Shown in pieces: positions 52,803 to 62,241 of a stretch of DNA of 64,000 nucleotides; the stretch's first letter is position 1; every line of letters starts with the position of its first letter. The notes beneath the pieces are model-generated. The model was not told where the DNA came from. It worked only from the letters and a program-made list of their open reading frames with translations, and searched no databases. The translations under genes were made by a program, and so were the position numbers. Origin of the DNA: Chlorogloeopsis sp. ULAP01 (GTDB lineage: Bacteria > Cyanobacteriota > Cyanobacteriia > Cyanobacteriales > Nostocaceae). The stretch covers positions 496,001 to 560,000 of the forward strand of contig NZ_JAUDRH010000002.1 in assembly GCF_030381805.1 (NCBI RefSeq), read 5' to 3'.

Positions 52803-53903
52803 TCAAGCCTGAACTAGGCAAAATTCCACGAAGGGCGTATGCACCATACCTCTCCAAAAATCTTCCAACGACCCTATATCTAATGGATTCGTTAGCGATC
52901 TGTATGCCAACCGAACCTGATAAATACCCAACTCCAAACTATTAAACGACCAATAACCTCTACCTGTACCACGAACTATCAAGCTCAATAGCCCATCAGT
53001 TTGTCTCTCAATGTGTGCGCTAACAAAGAACATCACACTTTTTCCAGGCTCAACCAAATGATAATCAGATTCTCCAGGGCCAACCCACCCAGTGCTGCCA
53101 GCGCCTAGATTCTGCCCTAAAATACAACCATCTGCTCCCATCAGTGCTGGAATCAAGGTGGTAAATGAGCAGAAGCATTGAGAGATTGATGTGTTGTTTG
53201 TGATGCGAAGTCCAATCTGTACAGAGGAACCGGCATCCGATAGCTGAGAGTGCGAAATAGTCCATATTTGCTCTGGCACCACAGTTTCAAAGCAAACATT
53301 ATTGACTTGCACTTGATTATGATTAGATCCCATCGGTTCAACTAGTTGGAAATTCACCCAAGGAGTTGCTAATAGACTTGTCACAGAGGCTTGTATTGAG
53401 GTAATTTCCCCTGTGTGTGCATCAAAGAATAAGAACTCCTCTTGAGGACTTAAGTAGGTGAGTTTCAGCTTATATGCTCCCAGTTGTAAAGCTTCAAAAA
53501 ACCAAAAGTAGTTAGGGTTAATAGGGGGTTTGGAAGAGTGAAGGATAGTTGCTTGGAGTTGAAGCAAGTTGTTTTGCCAACAGAACTTTGCAATCAAATA
53601 ACAACCTAAAGTCTTTTGATATGGAATTCCCATGCCGTTATATCGACTTGGAGGCTGCGTATTGATCAGTTTTTGTGGATGTAGTACTTGCCCATCGGGG
53701 GATAAGAATTCTGGAGTCAGGAGTTCATAGACGAAAGGAAAAGTTGTTGGTGTTTTGTTAGTAATGCCAATGTCAATTTGTAAACAGGTATTAGTATCTC
53801 TTTGATCGGGAATGGGCAAAGCTACAAGATTTGGCTCCGAAATTTCCATCTGGATACCATCGGCTTCACAATTTTTGCTGCTATTGGATTCAAAAGATGT
53901 CAT
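52803..53903 (-). CDS. two-repeat beta-domain protein B (unknown family)
   Basis: A 366-residue paralogue of the gene at 51587, with the same two-unit layout: copy 1 has DIGITNKTPTTFPFVYELL, FLSPDGQVL, NYFWFFEALQLGAYKLKLTY, TPWVNFQLVEP; copy 2 has GLRITNNTSISQCFCSF, LMGADGCIL, GYWSFNSLELGIYQVRLAY and TPFVEFCLVQA. The 5' leader is also duplicated (CAGGTTTTCATGC occurs before both genes), so the copy unit included the ribosome site. It lies upstream of gene A with 52 bp between, likely one transcript. Function unknown; no signal sequence, hence cytoplasmic. Confidence 0.68.
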   Translation of the reverse strand: MTSFESNSSKNCEADGIQMEISEPNLVALPIPDQRDTNTCLQIDIGITNKTPTTFPFVYELLTPEFLSPDGQVLHPQKLINTQPPSRYNGMGIPYQKTLGCYLIAKFCWQNNLLQLQATILHSSKPPINPNYFWFFEALQLGAYKLKLTYLSPQEEFLFFDAHTGEITSIQASVTSLLATPWVNFQLVEPMGSNHNQVQVNNVCFETVVPEQIWTISHSQLSDAGSSVQIGLRITNNTSISQCFCSFTTLIPALMGADGCILGQNLGAGSTGWVGPGESDYHLVEPGKSVMFFVSAHIERQTDGLLSLIVRGTGRGYWSFNSLELGIYQVRLAYRSLTNPLDIGSLEDFWRGMVHTPFVEFCLVQA

Positions 53904-54972
53904 TTGACTACCCTCTTTATTTACAGGTTTTCATGCATCCTTAAACGTATGAACACATGGTTTAATACCATTGTCATGAATAAAAGTGATAATTTGTTGC
54001 AAACTTAGGTGTAGATTCTTCAAAAAGTTTTTCTAACTCTTTGTTCAAAACCAAGACAATAACATCACTATTCTTTCAAATGCAGGGCAGTCACTCTTTC
54101 TAAGAGCTTTACGCAAGTGTTATTTCTGTTGATGATTCAGAAATACTTTAACTCTATGGTTAGTAGATGCATAAATCCGACATTGATCTCATGCAAAACT
54201 TTTTGGTGCTATATCTCAATGTTGTAGTTTATAATTCCTCTTATATTAGGATAAATATATGCTGTCTTTGAATAGGTGATAATCAAGTTTTACTGAATTG
54301 TTAAAACTAGTATCTACTGTATTAATAAATGAAAATTTATGAACTAAATTTAAAGTAAACATTATTCAAAAATTAAAGGTTAATTGTTAAAATATTACAA
54401 AGATAAAATCAAGAAAAGAGATACCCAAACATTAAGAATATATTAAGCTGAAGGGATGTATTTATTTAGGTAATGTAGTTATTACCGTATTCAAAGAGCG
54501 ATCGCTCTCACACATAATTTGTTTTAGTCAGTTAAGCACTTGCACAGTCGTTTTTGCTACTTGAATCTAGCCAACAGGCAAAAATGACAGGCGATCGCTT
54601 TTTTAAATCGAGAAAATGATATTATTTATATATATGTTTTCTCGCCGATAGCTCACGAGGGGATGAAATGGCGAGCAGGAGAAGATTACAGGCAAAAGCC
54701 GCTTCAGCAAGTAATGCGCTCTTTGTTAGGTGTGGCTGTAGAGCGATCGCTGGCTGAAACGAGGTTGCACTTAACCAAAATTGCAGGGCTTTTGAGCAAG
54801 CGCTTCCTTCAGGAGCATTCTTGATTGCTATTGAATCTTTGCCGAGAAAAGTTATTAGCTGTAGAGTCTTTGGTTTTATAGCGTAACCCCTGCTAGGTAA
54901 GGCAAAAATTTACATAGCGTGACATCCCTCCCTGAACAGACCCAGATAGTTCGGTTATCCGGCTACCTGAGG
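53904..54972. other. long AT-rich spacer
   Basis: No reliable gene. A 53-codon frame at 54663-54824 (MKWRAGEDYRQKPL) has no clear ribosome site. Several HIP1 sites are present (about 54499, 54591, 54742). A transcript here would end in the terminator at 54973. Confidence 0.4.
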
Positions 54973-54994
54973 AAACCTCAAGAGGGGTTTTTAG
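54973..54994 (+). terminator. intrinsic terminator in the sigma-factor leader region
   Basis: AAACCTC-aa-GAGGGGTTTTT, a compact stem with T run, about 410 bp before the sigma-factor start. It may end an independent small RNA coming from 54840-54970 or act as an attenuator of the sigma transcript. Confidence 0.6.
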
Positions 54995-55402
54995 CGTCAC
55001 TATATATATAGTGAATATTGAGAGGAATTTTAACTATTTTTTTTGGCCAGTTACTTATTTTGAACTATAATGGAAGTTTTTGTCTAAACTACTTTACTCT
55101 TGGTTAAATTTATCGTAATATTAAATAAGTAGAACTCATACTGACTTCGTATTGTCAGCGTCGTAGCCAGCGACTAAGGAAAAAAGAATTCTTTAAGACA
55201 ACGAATGCCTGCCTATAGAGATTCCAAAATCTAGGGAGGGTAGGGGAACCTATCTAAGGAGCTAACCGTCGTAACAGGTTCTAAAATCGAGAAACTCGAC
55301 CTTTGGTGGTAGTTCCGAAATGACTGATGATATATGCACTACCTTTCCTAATCCGCCATAACTTAAGTATTCTTTGTGTTTGGAGAAGAGGAAAACGCAC
55401 CA

Positions 55403-56386
55403 ATGCCCACTGTTAACACTGAACTTGAAAATACCAACGCCAAATTCACGGCTGATATGGTGCGAACCTATCTGCGCGAGATTGGTCGTGTACCCCTGCT
55501 GACTCGTGAGCAAGAAATTGTCTACGGCAAGCAAGTACAACAAATGATGACACTGCTAGAGGCAAAAGAGGCTTTAGCGAAGAAACTACGCCGCGAACCG
55601 AACTTGGAAGAGTGGGCTGCTCACGTGAAAAAGTCTGAGACAGAAGTGAATCAGACTGTGTTGCAGGGTAAGCGGGCAAAGCAGAAGATGATTGAAGCGA
55701 ATTTGCGCTTAGTAGTTGCCATTGCGAAAAAGTACCAGAAGCGGAACATGGAGTTTCTGGATCTGATTCAAGAAGGAACACTAGGATTAGAGCGTGGGGT
55801 CGAGAAATTTGACCCAACACGGGGTTATAAGTTTTCGACTTACGCTTACTGGTGGATTCGCCAAGCAATTACTCGTGCGATCGCACAACAAGGTCGTACC
55901 ATTCGCTTACCCATCCACATTACCGAGAAGCTGAACAAAATCAAAAAAGTGCAGCGAGAACTTGCTCAAACCTTAGGGCGATCGCCATCTCCTGCGGAAA
56001 TTGCCAAAGAACTTGAACTAGAGCCAGCTCAGATCCGTGAGTATCTGAATATGGCGCGTCAGCCAGTTTCTTTGGATGTTAAGGTTGGCGATAACCAAGA
56101 TACTGAGTTGCAAGAAATGCTAGAAGATGAAGGCCCATCGCCAGAATCTTACATGACTCAAGAGTTCTTGCGTCAAGACCTCAACAATATGCTTGCAGAA
56201 CTAACCCCCCAACAGCGAGAAGTATTAGCTCTACGCTTTGGGTTAGTAGATGGCAATGAAATGTCTCTAGCTAAAGTAGGTGAGCGTCTAAATCTGAGCC
56301 GTGAGCGCGTCCGCCAGTTAGAGCATCAAGCCCTGGCGCATCTACGTCGCCGTCGTGCCAACGTTAAAGAGTACGTTGCTAGCTAG
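55403..56386 (+). CDS. group 2 RNA polymerase sigma-70 factor
   Basis: A 327-residue sigma factor. From ATG at 55403 (GGAGAAGAGG precedes) it carries region 1.2 (TADMVRTYLREIGRVPLLT), region 2 with the -10 recognition helix (LDLIQEGTLGLERGVEKFDPTRGYKFSTYAYWWIRQAITRAI), region 3 (LPIHITEKLNKIKKVQRELAQTLGR) and region 4.2 (MSLAKVGERLNLSRERVRQLEHQALAHLRR). It lacks the long N-terminal region 1.1 of the principal SigA, so it is a group 2 (SigB/C/D/E-type) factor for stress, nitrogen or carbon response. The subtype cannot be named from this alone. A terminator follows at 56413. Confidence 0.93.
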   Translation: MPTVNTELENTNAKFTADMVRTYLREIGRVPLLTREQEIVYGKQVQQMMTLLEAKEALAKKLRREPNLEEWAAHVKKSETEVNQTVLQGKRAKQKMIEANLRLVVAIAKKYQKRNMEFLDLIQEGTLGLERGVEKFDPTRGYKFSTYAYWWIRQAITRAIAQQGRTIRLPIHITEKLNKIKKVQRELAQTLGRSPSPAEIAKELELEPAQIREYLNMARQPVSLDVKVGDNQDTELQEMLEDEGPSPESYMTQEFLRQDLNNMLAELTPQQREVLALRFGLVDGNEMSLAKVGERLNLSRERVRQLEHQALAHLRRRRANVKEYVAS

Positions 56387-56412
56387 CTAAATGCTTCTCG
56401 CCGTTGGCGACG

Positions 56413-56442
56413 CGCCTCCTGAAAGCAGGGGGCGATTTTTTT
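56413..56442 (+). terminator. intrinsic terminator of the sigma-factor gene
   Basis: CGCCTCCTG-aaag-CAGGGGGCG followed by ATTTTTTT: a nine-base stem with one wobble and a seven-T tail, 27 bases after the stop. Confidence 0.9.
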
Positions 56443-56845
56443 ATTCAGCCTACCAACTATTTCAAACAGCAATTTGTCAAAATTTCTAGATAAAATCCGG
56501 AATTGAAAGATTTTATTGTGTAGTTTCAGATAGATGTGCAAAAAGTTAGGAGTTTTTCTGTCAAACAGCAACAATTCTTCAAAAAAATGCTAAAAATCAA
56601 GCTAAACTACTGAAGTTTTAATTTTTCTGAGAATCACCCTATTGGATTAATCACATAGGTTAAAGCGTTATTGCTCAACCAATGGTAGTCTAAGATTATT
56701 GTCCGTAATCAATCGAGACTTTGATTTTTTTAGAGAGTTTTTTTAAACAATATCAACCTTTTGATAGAAGCTTTATTTATCAATACATCGATTCCGATTG
56801 AAGTCAGAGGCGCAGGATAGTTAATTTTTTAAAAGGAGAAATAGG

Positions 56846-57679
56846 GTGCTTAATCATATTAACAAGTTGCTTCCCCCCCGTCATTTAAGAATACCCTTAA
56901 TAGGCTTACTTCTTGTCCTTGGTGTGATGGGCGAGAGAGCTAAACCTGTATTAAGTAACCAGATTGCAAGATTTTATATCCCTGCTCCTCAAGAATTTGA
57001 AAATGAAGTAACTAACAGCTATACGGGGTTACAGCGCAATTCTACGCCAGAATCTCAAGCCAGTGAAAAGGAAGCTCGTTTACGCAGAGCGCTAGCCAAG
57101 TCGGGTTCCGTTACTAGTAAAATCACCATAGATTCTGAGAATCAAGCAAATACTTACACTTGGTTACAGCGTAATTCTAATCCTGAATTGGAATCATCTC
57201 CAGAAAAATATACACAAGCGCCCGAATTAGGATTAGCTCCTACAATCACAACTCAAAAGAGTGCATCAAAAGTATCTACGCCAAAAGCAGGAACGGCACA
57301 AAAAGCAAAGTTGCCGAACCGAGATGGCGTTTATCTTTATGGACAGTCCCCCAAGGCTGGACAATTTGGGCATGGGTATATCGTTTTTGAGAAGCGCCAA
57401 AGTAAAATCATGGGTGCATTGTATATGCCCAGTTCTGAGTTTAGTTGTTTTGAAGGTAGGCTAGCATCATCAGGAGATTTGGCGATGACTGTTAAAGGCT
57501 ATCCTGGTGAGATCAGTCCAATCCAGGTGGCAACCAAAGAGAGACTACCTCGAACAAGTAACGATGAGCCAGTCATCTATGGACATTCGGTAGCACTGGA
57601 AGATTATTATCGATTAAACTCTGTTAGTGCCAATGATCGCCGGATCTTGCAAATGTGTAAAGCCAACTTGCAAAGCTAA
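56846..57679 (+). CDS. conserved cyanobacterial exported protein
   Basis: A 277-residue protein starting at GTG 56846 after AAGGAGAAA. It has a membrane-spanning signal anchor (IPLIGLLLVLGVMGERAKPV, about 16-36), then a disordered Ser/Gln/Lys-rich region with a near-repeated phrase (NSYTGLQRNSTPE; NTYTWLQRNSNPE), then a C-terminal domain (about 157-277): NRDGVYLYGQSPKAGQFGHGYIVFEKRQSKIMGALYMPSSEFSCFEGRL, a block found in many cyanobacterial exported proteins. Function unknown. A single gene, on the periplasmic side of a membrane. Confidence 0.75.
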   Translation: MLNHINKLLPPRHLRIPLIGLLLVLGVMGERAKPVLSNQIARFYIPAPQEFENEVTNSYTGLQRNSTPESQASEKEARLRRALAKSGSVTSKITIDSENQANTYTWLQRNSNPELESSPEKYTQAPELGLAPTITTQKSASKVSTPKAGTAQKAKLPNRDGVYLYGQSPKAGQFGHGYIVFEKRQSKIMGALYMPSSEFSCFEGRLASSGDLAMTVKGYPGEISPIQVATKERLPRTSNDEPVIYGHSVALEDYYRLNSVSANDRRILQMCKANLQS

Positions 57680-57739
57680 GGATCAACAAAGACACAGAAC
57701 TTATATGATGTCCGCCAAATCACCTATAATAAACAGTTT

Positions 57740-57785
57740 GTAGTAAGGACTTCAGTCCTGGCTTGAGGACTTTAGTCCTCACTAC
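57740..57785. repeat. double-hairpin dispersed repeat
   Basis: Outer arms GTAGT (57740-57744)/ACTAC (57781-57785) enclose two hairpins, AGGACTtcAGTCCT and GAGGACTttAGTCCTC. A palindromic intergenic element of a kind frequent in Nostocales, 60 bp after the exported-protein gene. Confidence 0.65.
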
Positions 57786-57972
57786 GAGCAAAAATTTTTA
57801 TTCAGTTTGAGGAACCGGACTTGATATTACAAAAAAAGAACAAAGTTATTAGACGAGAAGTTGCTCTTTGATTAAAACTTTACAGATTTTAATTATTGAC
57901 TAGTTTTATTTAAATTCTGGTTTTTATTGGTCAAAATCAGAAATTAAAGTCATCGCTGTTGACTTCTAACTT

Positions 57973-58647
57973 TTAAAATTCAATACCTGGTTGTGCTTTC
58001 ACACTTTGATCGCGTAAAGGATGTTTAACTAGAGTCATTTCTGTAACTAAGTCTGCGCGCTCAATCAAGGCGGTGGGAGCGCCTCTACCTGTGAGAATAA
58101 CGTGGCTTTGCCCTGGCTTTTGATCCAACCCCGCTAAAATTTCTTCAACACGCAAATACCCAAGTTTAATAGCAATATTGATTTCATCTAATAGCACTAG
58201 CTTGAAATCGGGATTTTGAATGTATTCTAATCCTTTTTGCCAAGCGGCTAGTGCTTTTTCAATGTCGCGATCGCGATCTTGGGTTTCCCAGGTAAAACCT
58301 TCGCCCATAGCATGAAATTCTAACTGGTCTTGCCAAAGACTGAAAACCCTTTTTTCCGAGGGTTCCCAAGCTCCTTTGATAAATTGGATAATCGCTACTT
58401 TATAACCATGACCAAGCGATCGCAATACCATCCCTAATGCCGCAGTGGTTTTTCCCTTGCCATTACCAGTATGAACAATAATTAACCCTTTTTCCTGTGC
58501 AGCTTGAGCAATTCTTTGGTCTTGTACTTGCTTGCGTCGCTGCATCTTTTTGCGATATTGCTCTTCAGTAAGGGATGGAGATGATGCTTCCTCCATCAAA
58601 CTTTGCGCTTCTGAGTCTAGTTGAGTTGGTTTGTTAGTATTCATCAA
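57973..58647 (-). CDS. cobO: cob(I)yrinic acid a,c-diamide adenosyltransferase
   Basis: A 224-residue CobA/CobO/BtuR-type ATP:corrinoid adenosyltransferase that attaches the adenosyl group to the cobalt of corrinoids. P-loop G61-N-G-K-G-K-T-T68 (in VHTGNGKGKTTAALGMVLRSLGHG), then VAIIQFIKGAWEPSEK, then LVLLDEINIAIKLGYL and HVILTGRGAPTALIERADLVTEM are diagnostic. A short helical N-terminus precedes. Length as usual for the long (CobO) form. It is a single gene; other cobalamin genes are not in this window. Confidence 0.95.
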   Translation of the reverse strand: MMNTNKPTQLDSEAQSLMEEASSPSLTEEQYRKKMQRRKQVQDQRIAQAAQEKGLIIVHTGNGKGKTTAALGMVLRSLGHGYKVAIIQFIKGAWEPSEKRVFSLWQDQLEFHAMGEGFTWETQDRDRDIEKALAAWQKGLEYIQNPDFKLVLLDEINIAIKLGYLRVEEILAGLDQKPGQSHVILTGRGAPTALIERADLVTEMTLVKHPLRDQSVKAQPGIEF

Positions 58648-58763
58648 CTTTTCTGGAACAGTTATAAAAGAATCTTATAACTTCGGGTGATGAACTAAAA
58701 CAGGAATTGGGGAGCGGGTATCGGGGATCGGGAAGAAGAGGACAAGGGGATGCGGTGACGCGG

Positions 58764-58790
58764 TGAATCGTGCTTGACGTTCTTGCCCCT
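58764..58790. repeat. dispersed repeat copy 3
   Basis: The core ATCGTGCTTGACGTTCTT lies in the low-complexity spacer (58700-58840) between cobO and the GH13 gene. Other copies lie at 6466, 39367 and 63505. Confidence 0.6.
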
Positions 58791-58840
58791 AGTGCTCCTG
58801 GTGCTTCTTTCCTAGCCCCTAATCCTTAGCCCCTAGCTAA

Positions 58841-60499
58841 TCACTGCCAAACTAGCACTTTAGCTTCGTATGGCCCAATATCAATTATGATGCCATCATC
58901 GCCAGCTTCCACATCATAATCTCCTGTCCATTCGTGCCATGTACCAGCAGCAGGGAAATTAGGAACATGATAGCCAGCCAAGAAGTTTTCAGAGAAATTA
59001 ACTACAACTACTACACGGGAACCTTCATCATTCCAGCGACTGTAAGCTAGTACTTTAGCTTCTGGATTTTCGTGGATGAAGTCGATATTTTCTGTGTAGA
59101 GAGCATGATTATTTTTACGCAGGTTAATTAAACCTTTGTAGGATTCAAATAAACTGCGGTTCAAATCATTACCTAAGAGTTGCCAGTCAATTTTAGCTGA
59201 TTCTGGAGTTTTTGGTTTGTACTCACCAAACTCTTCACCCATCCAAACTAAAGGTACGCCAACAGCTGTCATCAAAAGAGCTACGCCTAGCTTTGCTCGC
59301 TTAAATGCTTCCTCATCAAGGATACTACGATTTCCCAATTCCACCATTAAGCGATCGTGGTCGTGATTTGTTAAATAATTCACGACATTTGTTGCACCTA
59401 AAAAGCCTTGACGTTTGCAGTCGATGACATCTTTCAGGCGTTCTATATCGAATGTGTCACCACAAATATGTTCTATTATGCAGTGATAGAAACTGTCATG
59501 CCAGCAACCGTCCATTGGCCCATCTACATTGGTGATGCTGGGAGTTTCAGGAATATGTTCGGCAATGTTATAAAAAGGTTTAGCCCCGGCAGTGTTTTTT
59601 GCCTCTTGCACAATCCAGTGCATGAAGTCATAATTAGCGATTTGCCGCGCTGCATCGTAGCGAATGCCATCAAGATGATATTCTTGAATCCAAAAACGAA
59701 CTGTATCACCGATAAATCTACGAGCAGGATAAGTCTCTAGATTCTCGTCATAGTGTTCATAATTAAATTCTGGCCCCCAGTTGTTATCTGGATCGCGGGG
59801 AGAGTGGTGATACCAATAATCGTGATCGATTTGTGTTAGGGGGCTAGATGCTTCTGAGTGATTGTAAATACCATCAAGAATGATGCGAATTCCTCTAGCA
59901 TGGCACTCATCAATGAGATTTTTTAATTCAGCTGTAGAGCCATAACTTGATTCAGTTGCAAAAAAATAGCGGGGATTGTAACCCCAACTGTAATCGCCAG
60001 GATATTCTTTAACTGGCATCAATTCAATAGCATTAATTCCTAATTCACACAAATAGTCTAATTTTTCAATAACGTGCTTGTATTGTCCTCGCGCATAAGG
60101 ATCATCTTCACCACCAGAAAAATCCCCGACGTGTAGTTCATAAATTACTAATTCATGGTCAGCAGGTAAGGGTTTGTCGTCATGTTTCCAAACATAAGTA
60201 TCGACTATTCTTTGCCCATCTTTGATTCTTACTATACCGTTATCCTTTCCCCCATATTCATCTATATCAGTAGCATAGGGATCTGTGACTTCAACCCATT
60301 GATCTGGTTCAAAAAACCACGATTTTGACTGCACACGAAATTTATATTTGTATTCTCCATCTTCTAATTCAACTGTTGTACGGAAATAACCATCTTCACC
60401 TTTGTCCATTGGTATTTCTTCCCAATCGGAAAAAGAACCAATTAAAGCCGCTCCTTCGTTATAGGGGGCAAATAATTTAAATTCTATTGGGTTTGGCAT
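58841..60499 (-). CDS. GH13 family alpha-amylase-type enzyme with CBM48
   Basis: A 552-residue glucan enzyme. The N-terminal carbohydrate-binding CBM48-like region (about 1-95: FKLFAPYNEGAALIGSFSDWEEI) is followed by a (beta/alpha)8 GH13 domain: region I D209-G-I-Y-N-H214, region II G-I-R-Y-D282 (nucleophile), region III N-I-A-E314 (acid/base), region IV N378-H-D380. The layout matches GlgB- or isoamylase-like enzymes of GH13 subfamilies 9-11, but which bond it cuts or transfers cannot be decided. No signal peptide, so it acts on glycogen or maltodextrins in the cytoplasm. It is a single gene. Confidence 0.88.
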   Translation of the reverse strand: MPNPIEFKLFAPYNEGAALIGSFSDWEEIPMDKGEDGYFRTTVELEDGEYKYKFRVQSKSWFFEPDQWVEVTDPYATDIDEYGGKDNGIVRIKDGQRIVDTYVWKHDDKPLPADHELVIYELHVGDFSGGEDDPYARGQYKHVIEKLDYLCELGINAIELMPVKEYPGDYSWGYNPRYFFATESSYGSTAELKNLIDECHARGIRIILDGIYNHSEASSPLTQIDHDYWYHHSPRDPDNNWGPEFNYEHYDENLETYPARRFIGDTVRFWIQEYHLDGIRYDAARQIANYDFMHWIVQEAKNTAGAKPFYNIAEHIPETPSITNVDGPMDGCWHDSFYHCIIEHICGDTFDIERLKDVIDCKRQGFLGATNVVNYLTNHDHDRLMVELGNRSILDEEAFKRAKLGVALLMTAVGVPLVWMGEEFGEYKPKTPESAKIDWQLLGNDLNRSLFESYKGLINLRKNNHALYTENIDFIHENPEAKVLAYSRWNDEGSRVVVVVNFSENFLAGYHVPNFPAAGTWHEWTGDYDVEAGDDGIIIDIGPYEAKVLVWQ

Positions 60500-61083
60500 A
60501 GCAATATTTTGGCAGTAAATAGTGGCATAAGTATTTTCTTAATTTTCAAAAAAATAGCCAATCATTCTGTGGAAATAAATATTTAATAATTTCGTCTATC
60601 TAGTGATATATTTTGTTAATAAAAAAATAAAAATTAAATATCTTAAGTTAGAGTGATCGCCATCCACTGAATACAGTTATGAAGTATAAAAATTATCATC
60701 TTTGGTAAGAATTAATCACTAACCACCTGCTTTTCCTGATTTTACCTATATATGCGGGGGTTTTGATGAAAAAATTAACAGCGATCGCACGTTGGGTAAT
60801 TGGGTAGGAGAAATCTTAAACAGGCAATGGTAAATAGGAAAACAACGTGTGTAATTAATTGTCTGAGTACTTAATTTATAGTGTGAGAGGTTAAATTAAG
60901 TTAAACAAAAGGTTTTCAACAGATTGTAGAATACAAAATCACTCAGTTTAACACTGATTGCAATATCAAATTATTACTGCTAGGATTCTTGGCAACACCA
61001 TTAATTCTGTAAAAACACTGACACTCCCCTTAACCGCTCAAGGGGAGATTTTGTATTAAATAGGCGAATGTTTGAAGCGATCG
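60500..61083. other. AT-rich spacer with a hairpin near the end
   Basis: No gene in 584 bases. CTCCCCTT (61024-61031)/AAGGGGAG (61040-61047) is a perfect 8-bp stem. It lies 36-59 bp downstream of the DUF1823 stop on the minus strand and could terminate it, although the T run is weak. Confidence 0.45.
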
Positions 61084-61467
61084 CTACATTGAATCAATAT
61101 CGTCAGTATTTTGTTGCATATAGCTTAATAGCCAATTGGCTGCCGTTGCCCTACGAGTTTGCCGAGGGCCAAATTCTCCTATTTTATAGCCTTTAAAACC
61201 CAGTTTTTCTTTTAATAGTTGTTTGTTCTCTGGGGGAATAGAACGAGTCAGCTTAACTGTAGCAGGGCGACTTTCAATAAAATCTGGTGGTTGTGGATAT
61301 TCATCTCGCCACTCAGCAGACACCTGTTGGTTGTCCCACTTTTGGGTTGTAGAATCGTAGCGATAGCCCAGGCACTGCCACACCAATTGGTTCACTGTGG
61401 CATCATCAATTTCTTCTTTGAGAATTGCCCAAATGATTTCTGTGTTAAGTTGTGGCAAATTAGACAT
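61084..61467 (-). CDS. DUF1823 family protein
   Basis: A 127-residue cyanobacterial-type protein (LPQLNTEIIWAILKEEIDDATVNQLVWQCLGYRY, then EWRDEYPQPPDFIESRPATVKLTRS, then LLKEKLGFKGYKIGEFGPRQTRRATAANWLLSYM). This is characteristic of DUF1823, found across cyanobacteria and plastids. No transmembrane part or catalytic motif. Function unknown. Next to cpcS on the same strand with an 86-bp gap. Confidence 0.88.
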   Translation of the reverse strand: MSNLPQLNTEIIWAILKEEIDDATVNQLVWQCLGYRYDSTTQKWDNQQVSAEWRDEYPQPPDFIESRPATVKLTRSIPPENKQLLKEKLGFKGYKIGEFGPRQTRRATAANWLLSYMQQNTDDIDSM

Positions 61468-61553
61468 AATAAAGAATAGGCAACAGGAAACAGGGGACAG
61501 GGAACAGTTATCAGCGTAAAGAGAAGAGAAACTGATAACTGTTAGCAGTTAAA

Positions 61554-62123
61554 CTAATTGGATACAGAATTAGCCGCCTCTGATGCCTTTGCTGCTGGTG
61601 CAGCACCACCCATGCGAATCTCAGAAGTAAAAGAAGCCATGCTAAAACCGCCAAAGCGCTTCAGAACACTAACCCGCATCCGTAGATTCGGGCTAGCAAA
61701 CCACAAGCGCTCTTCAGACCACATAGTTTCATATTCTGTAGTGAGTGTCAAAGCGCCGTCGCTGCCCATTTTATAGCTGCCAGCAACTGGCATTTTTTCT
61801 GCGTAACCCATTTCTCGCAGCAACTTACCTTCATGAGAGTTCTCTGTATCAGGCACTGTTACTAACACTGTGGAACCAACGTGCTTTTGTTCATCCCATT
61901 CCATTGTGCCGTTCCAGCTGACCCTCGCACCACAAGAAGCCCGATTAGGATCGATTGCGTACTGTTCGCAGAGTTTAACAACTTCTGGATGATCTGCCGC
62001 CAGCATTTCAATTGTGATGTCTGACTTGCCAGATTCGGATTGTTTAAAAGCCAAGTGGTGACTAGTACGATGGGAAAACCATTTACCAGCACTTAACTGA
62101 AAAAATTCTTCAATATTATTCAT
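61554..62123 (-). CDS. cpcS: phycobiliprotein lyase, CpcS/CpeS type
   Basis: A 189-residue bilin lyase that attaches phycocyanobilin to cysteine-84 (beta-type) positions of phycobiliproteins. The N-terminal part (FFQLSAGKWFSHRTSHHLAFKQSESGKSDITIEML) and the GSTVLVTVPD...LTTEYETMWSEERLWFASPNLRMRVSVLKRFGGFSMASFTSEIRM block are diagnostic of the lipocalin-fold CpcS family. C-terminus is Ala-rich. A HEAT-repeat gene (62242) lies just upstream on the same strand. Full length. Confidence 0.93.
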   Translation of the reverse strand: MNNIEEFFQLSAGKWFSHRTSHHLAFKQSESGKSDITIEMLAADHPEVVKLCEQYAIDPNRASCGARVSWNGTMEWDEQKHVGSTVLVTVPDTENSHEGKLLREMGYAEKMPVAGSYKMGSDGALTLTTEYETMWSEERLWFASPNLRMRVSVLKRFGGFSMASFTSEIRMGGAAPAAKASEAANSVSN

Positions 62124-62241
62124 GAATCAAATTACCTTGCGTCAAAATCCTTACGATCCCACTTAATTACAAGGTAGCAGGAGGAGTTGCTTTATAGATG
62201 GGTGATTCAAAACTAATGGCTAATGGCTAATTCTTTAGCTA

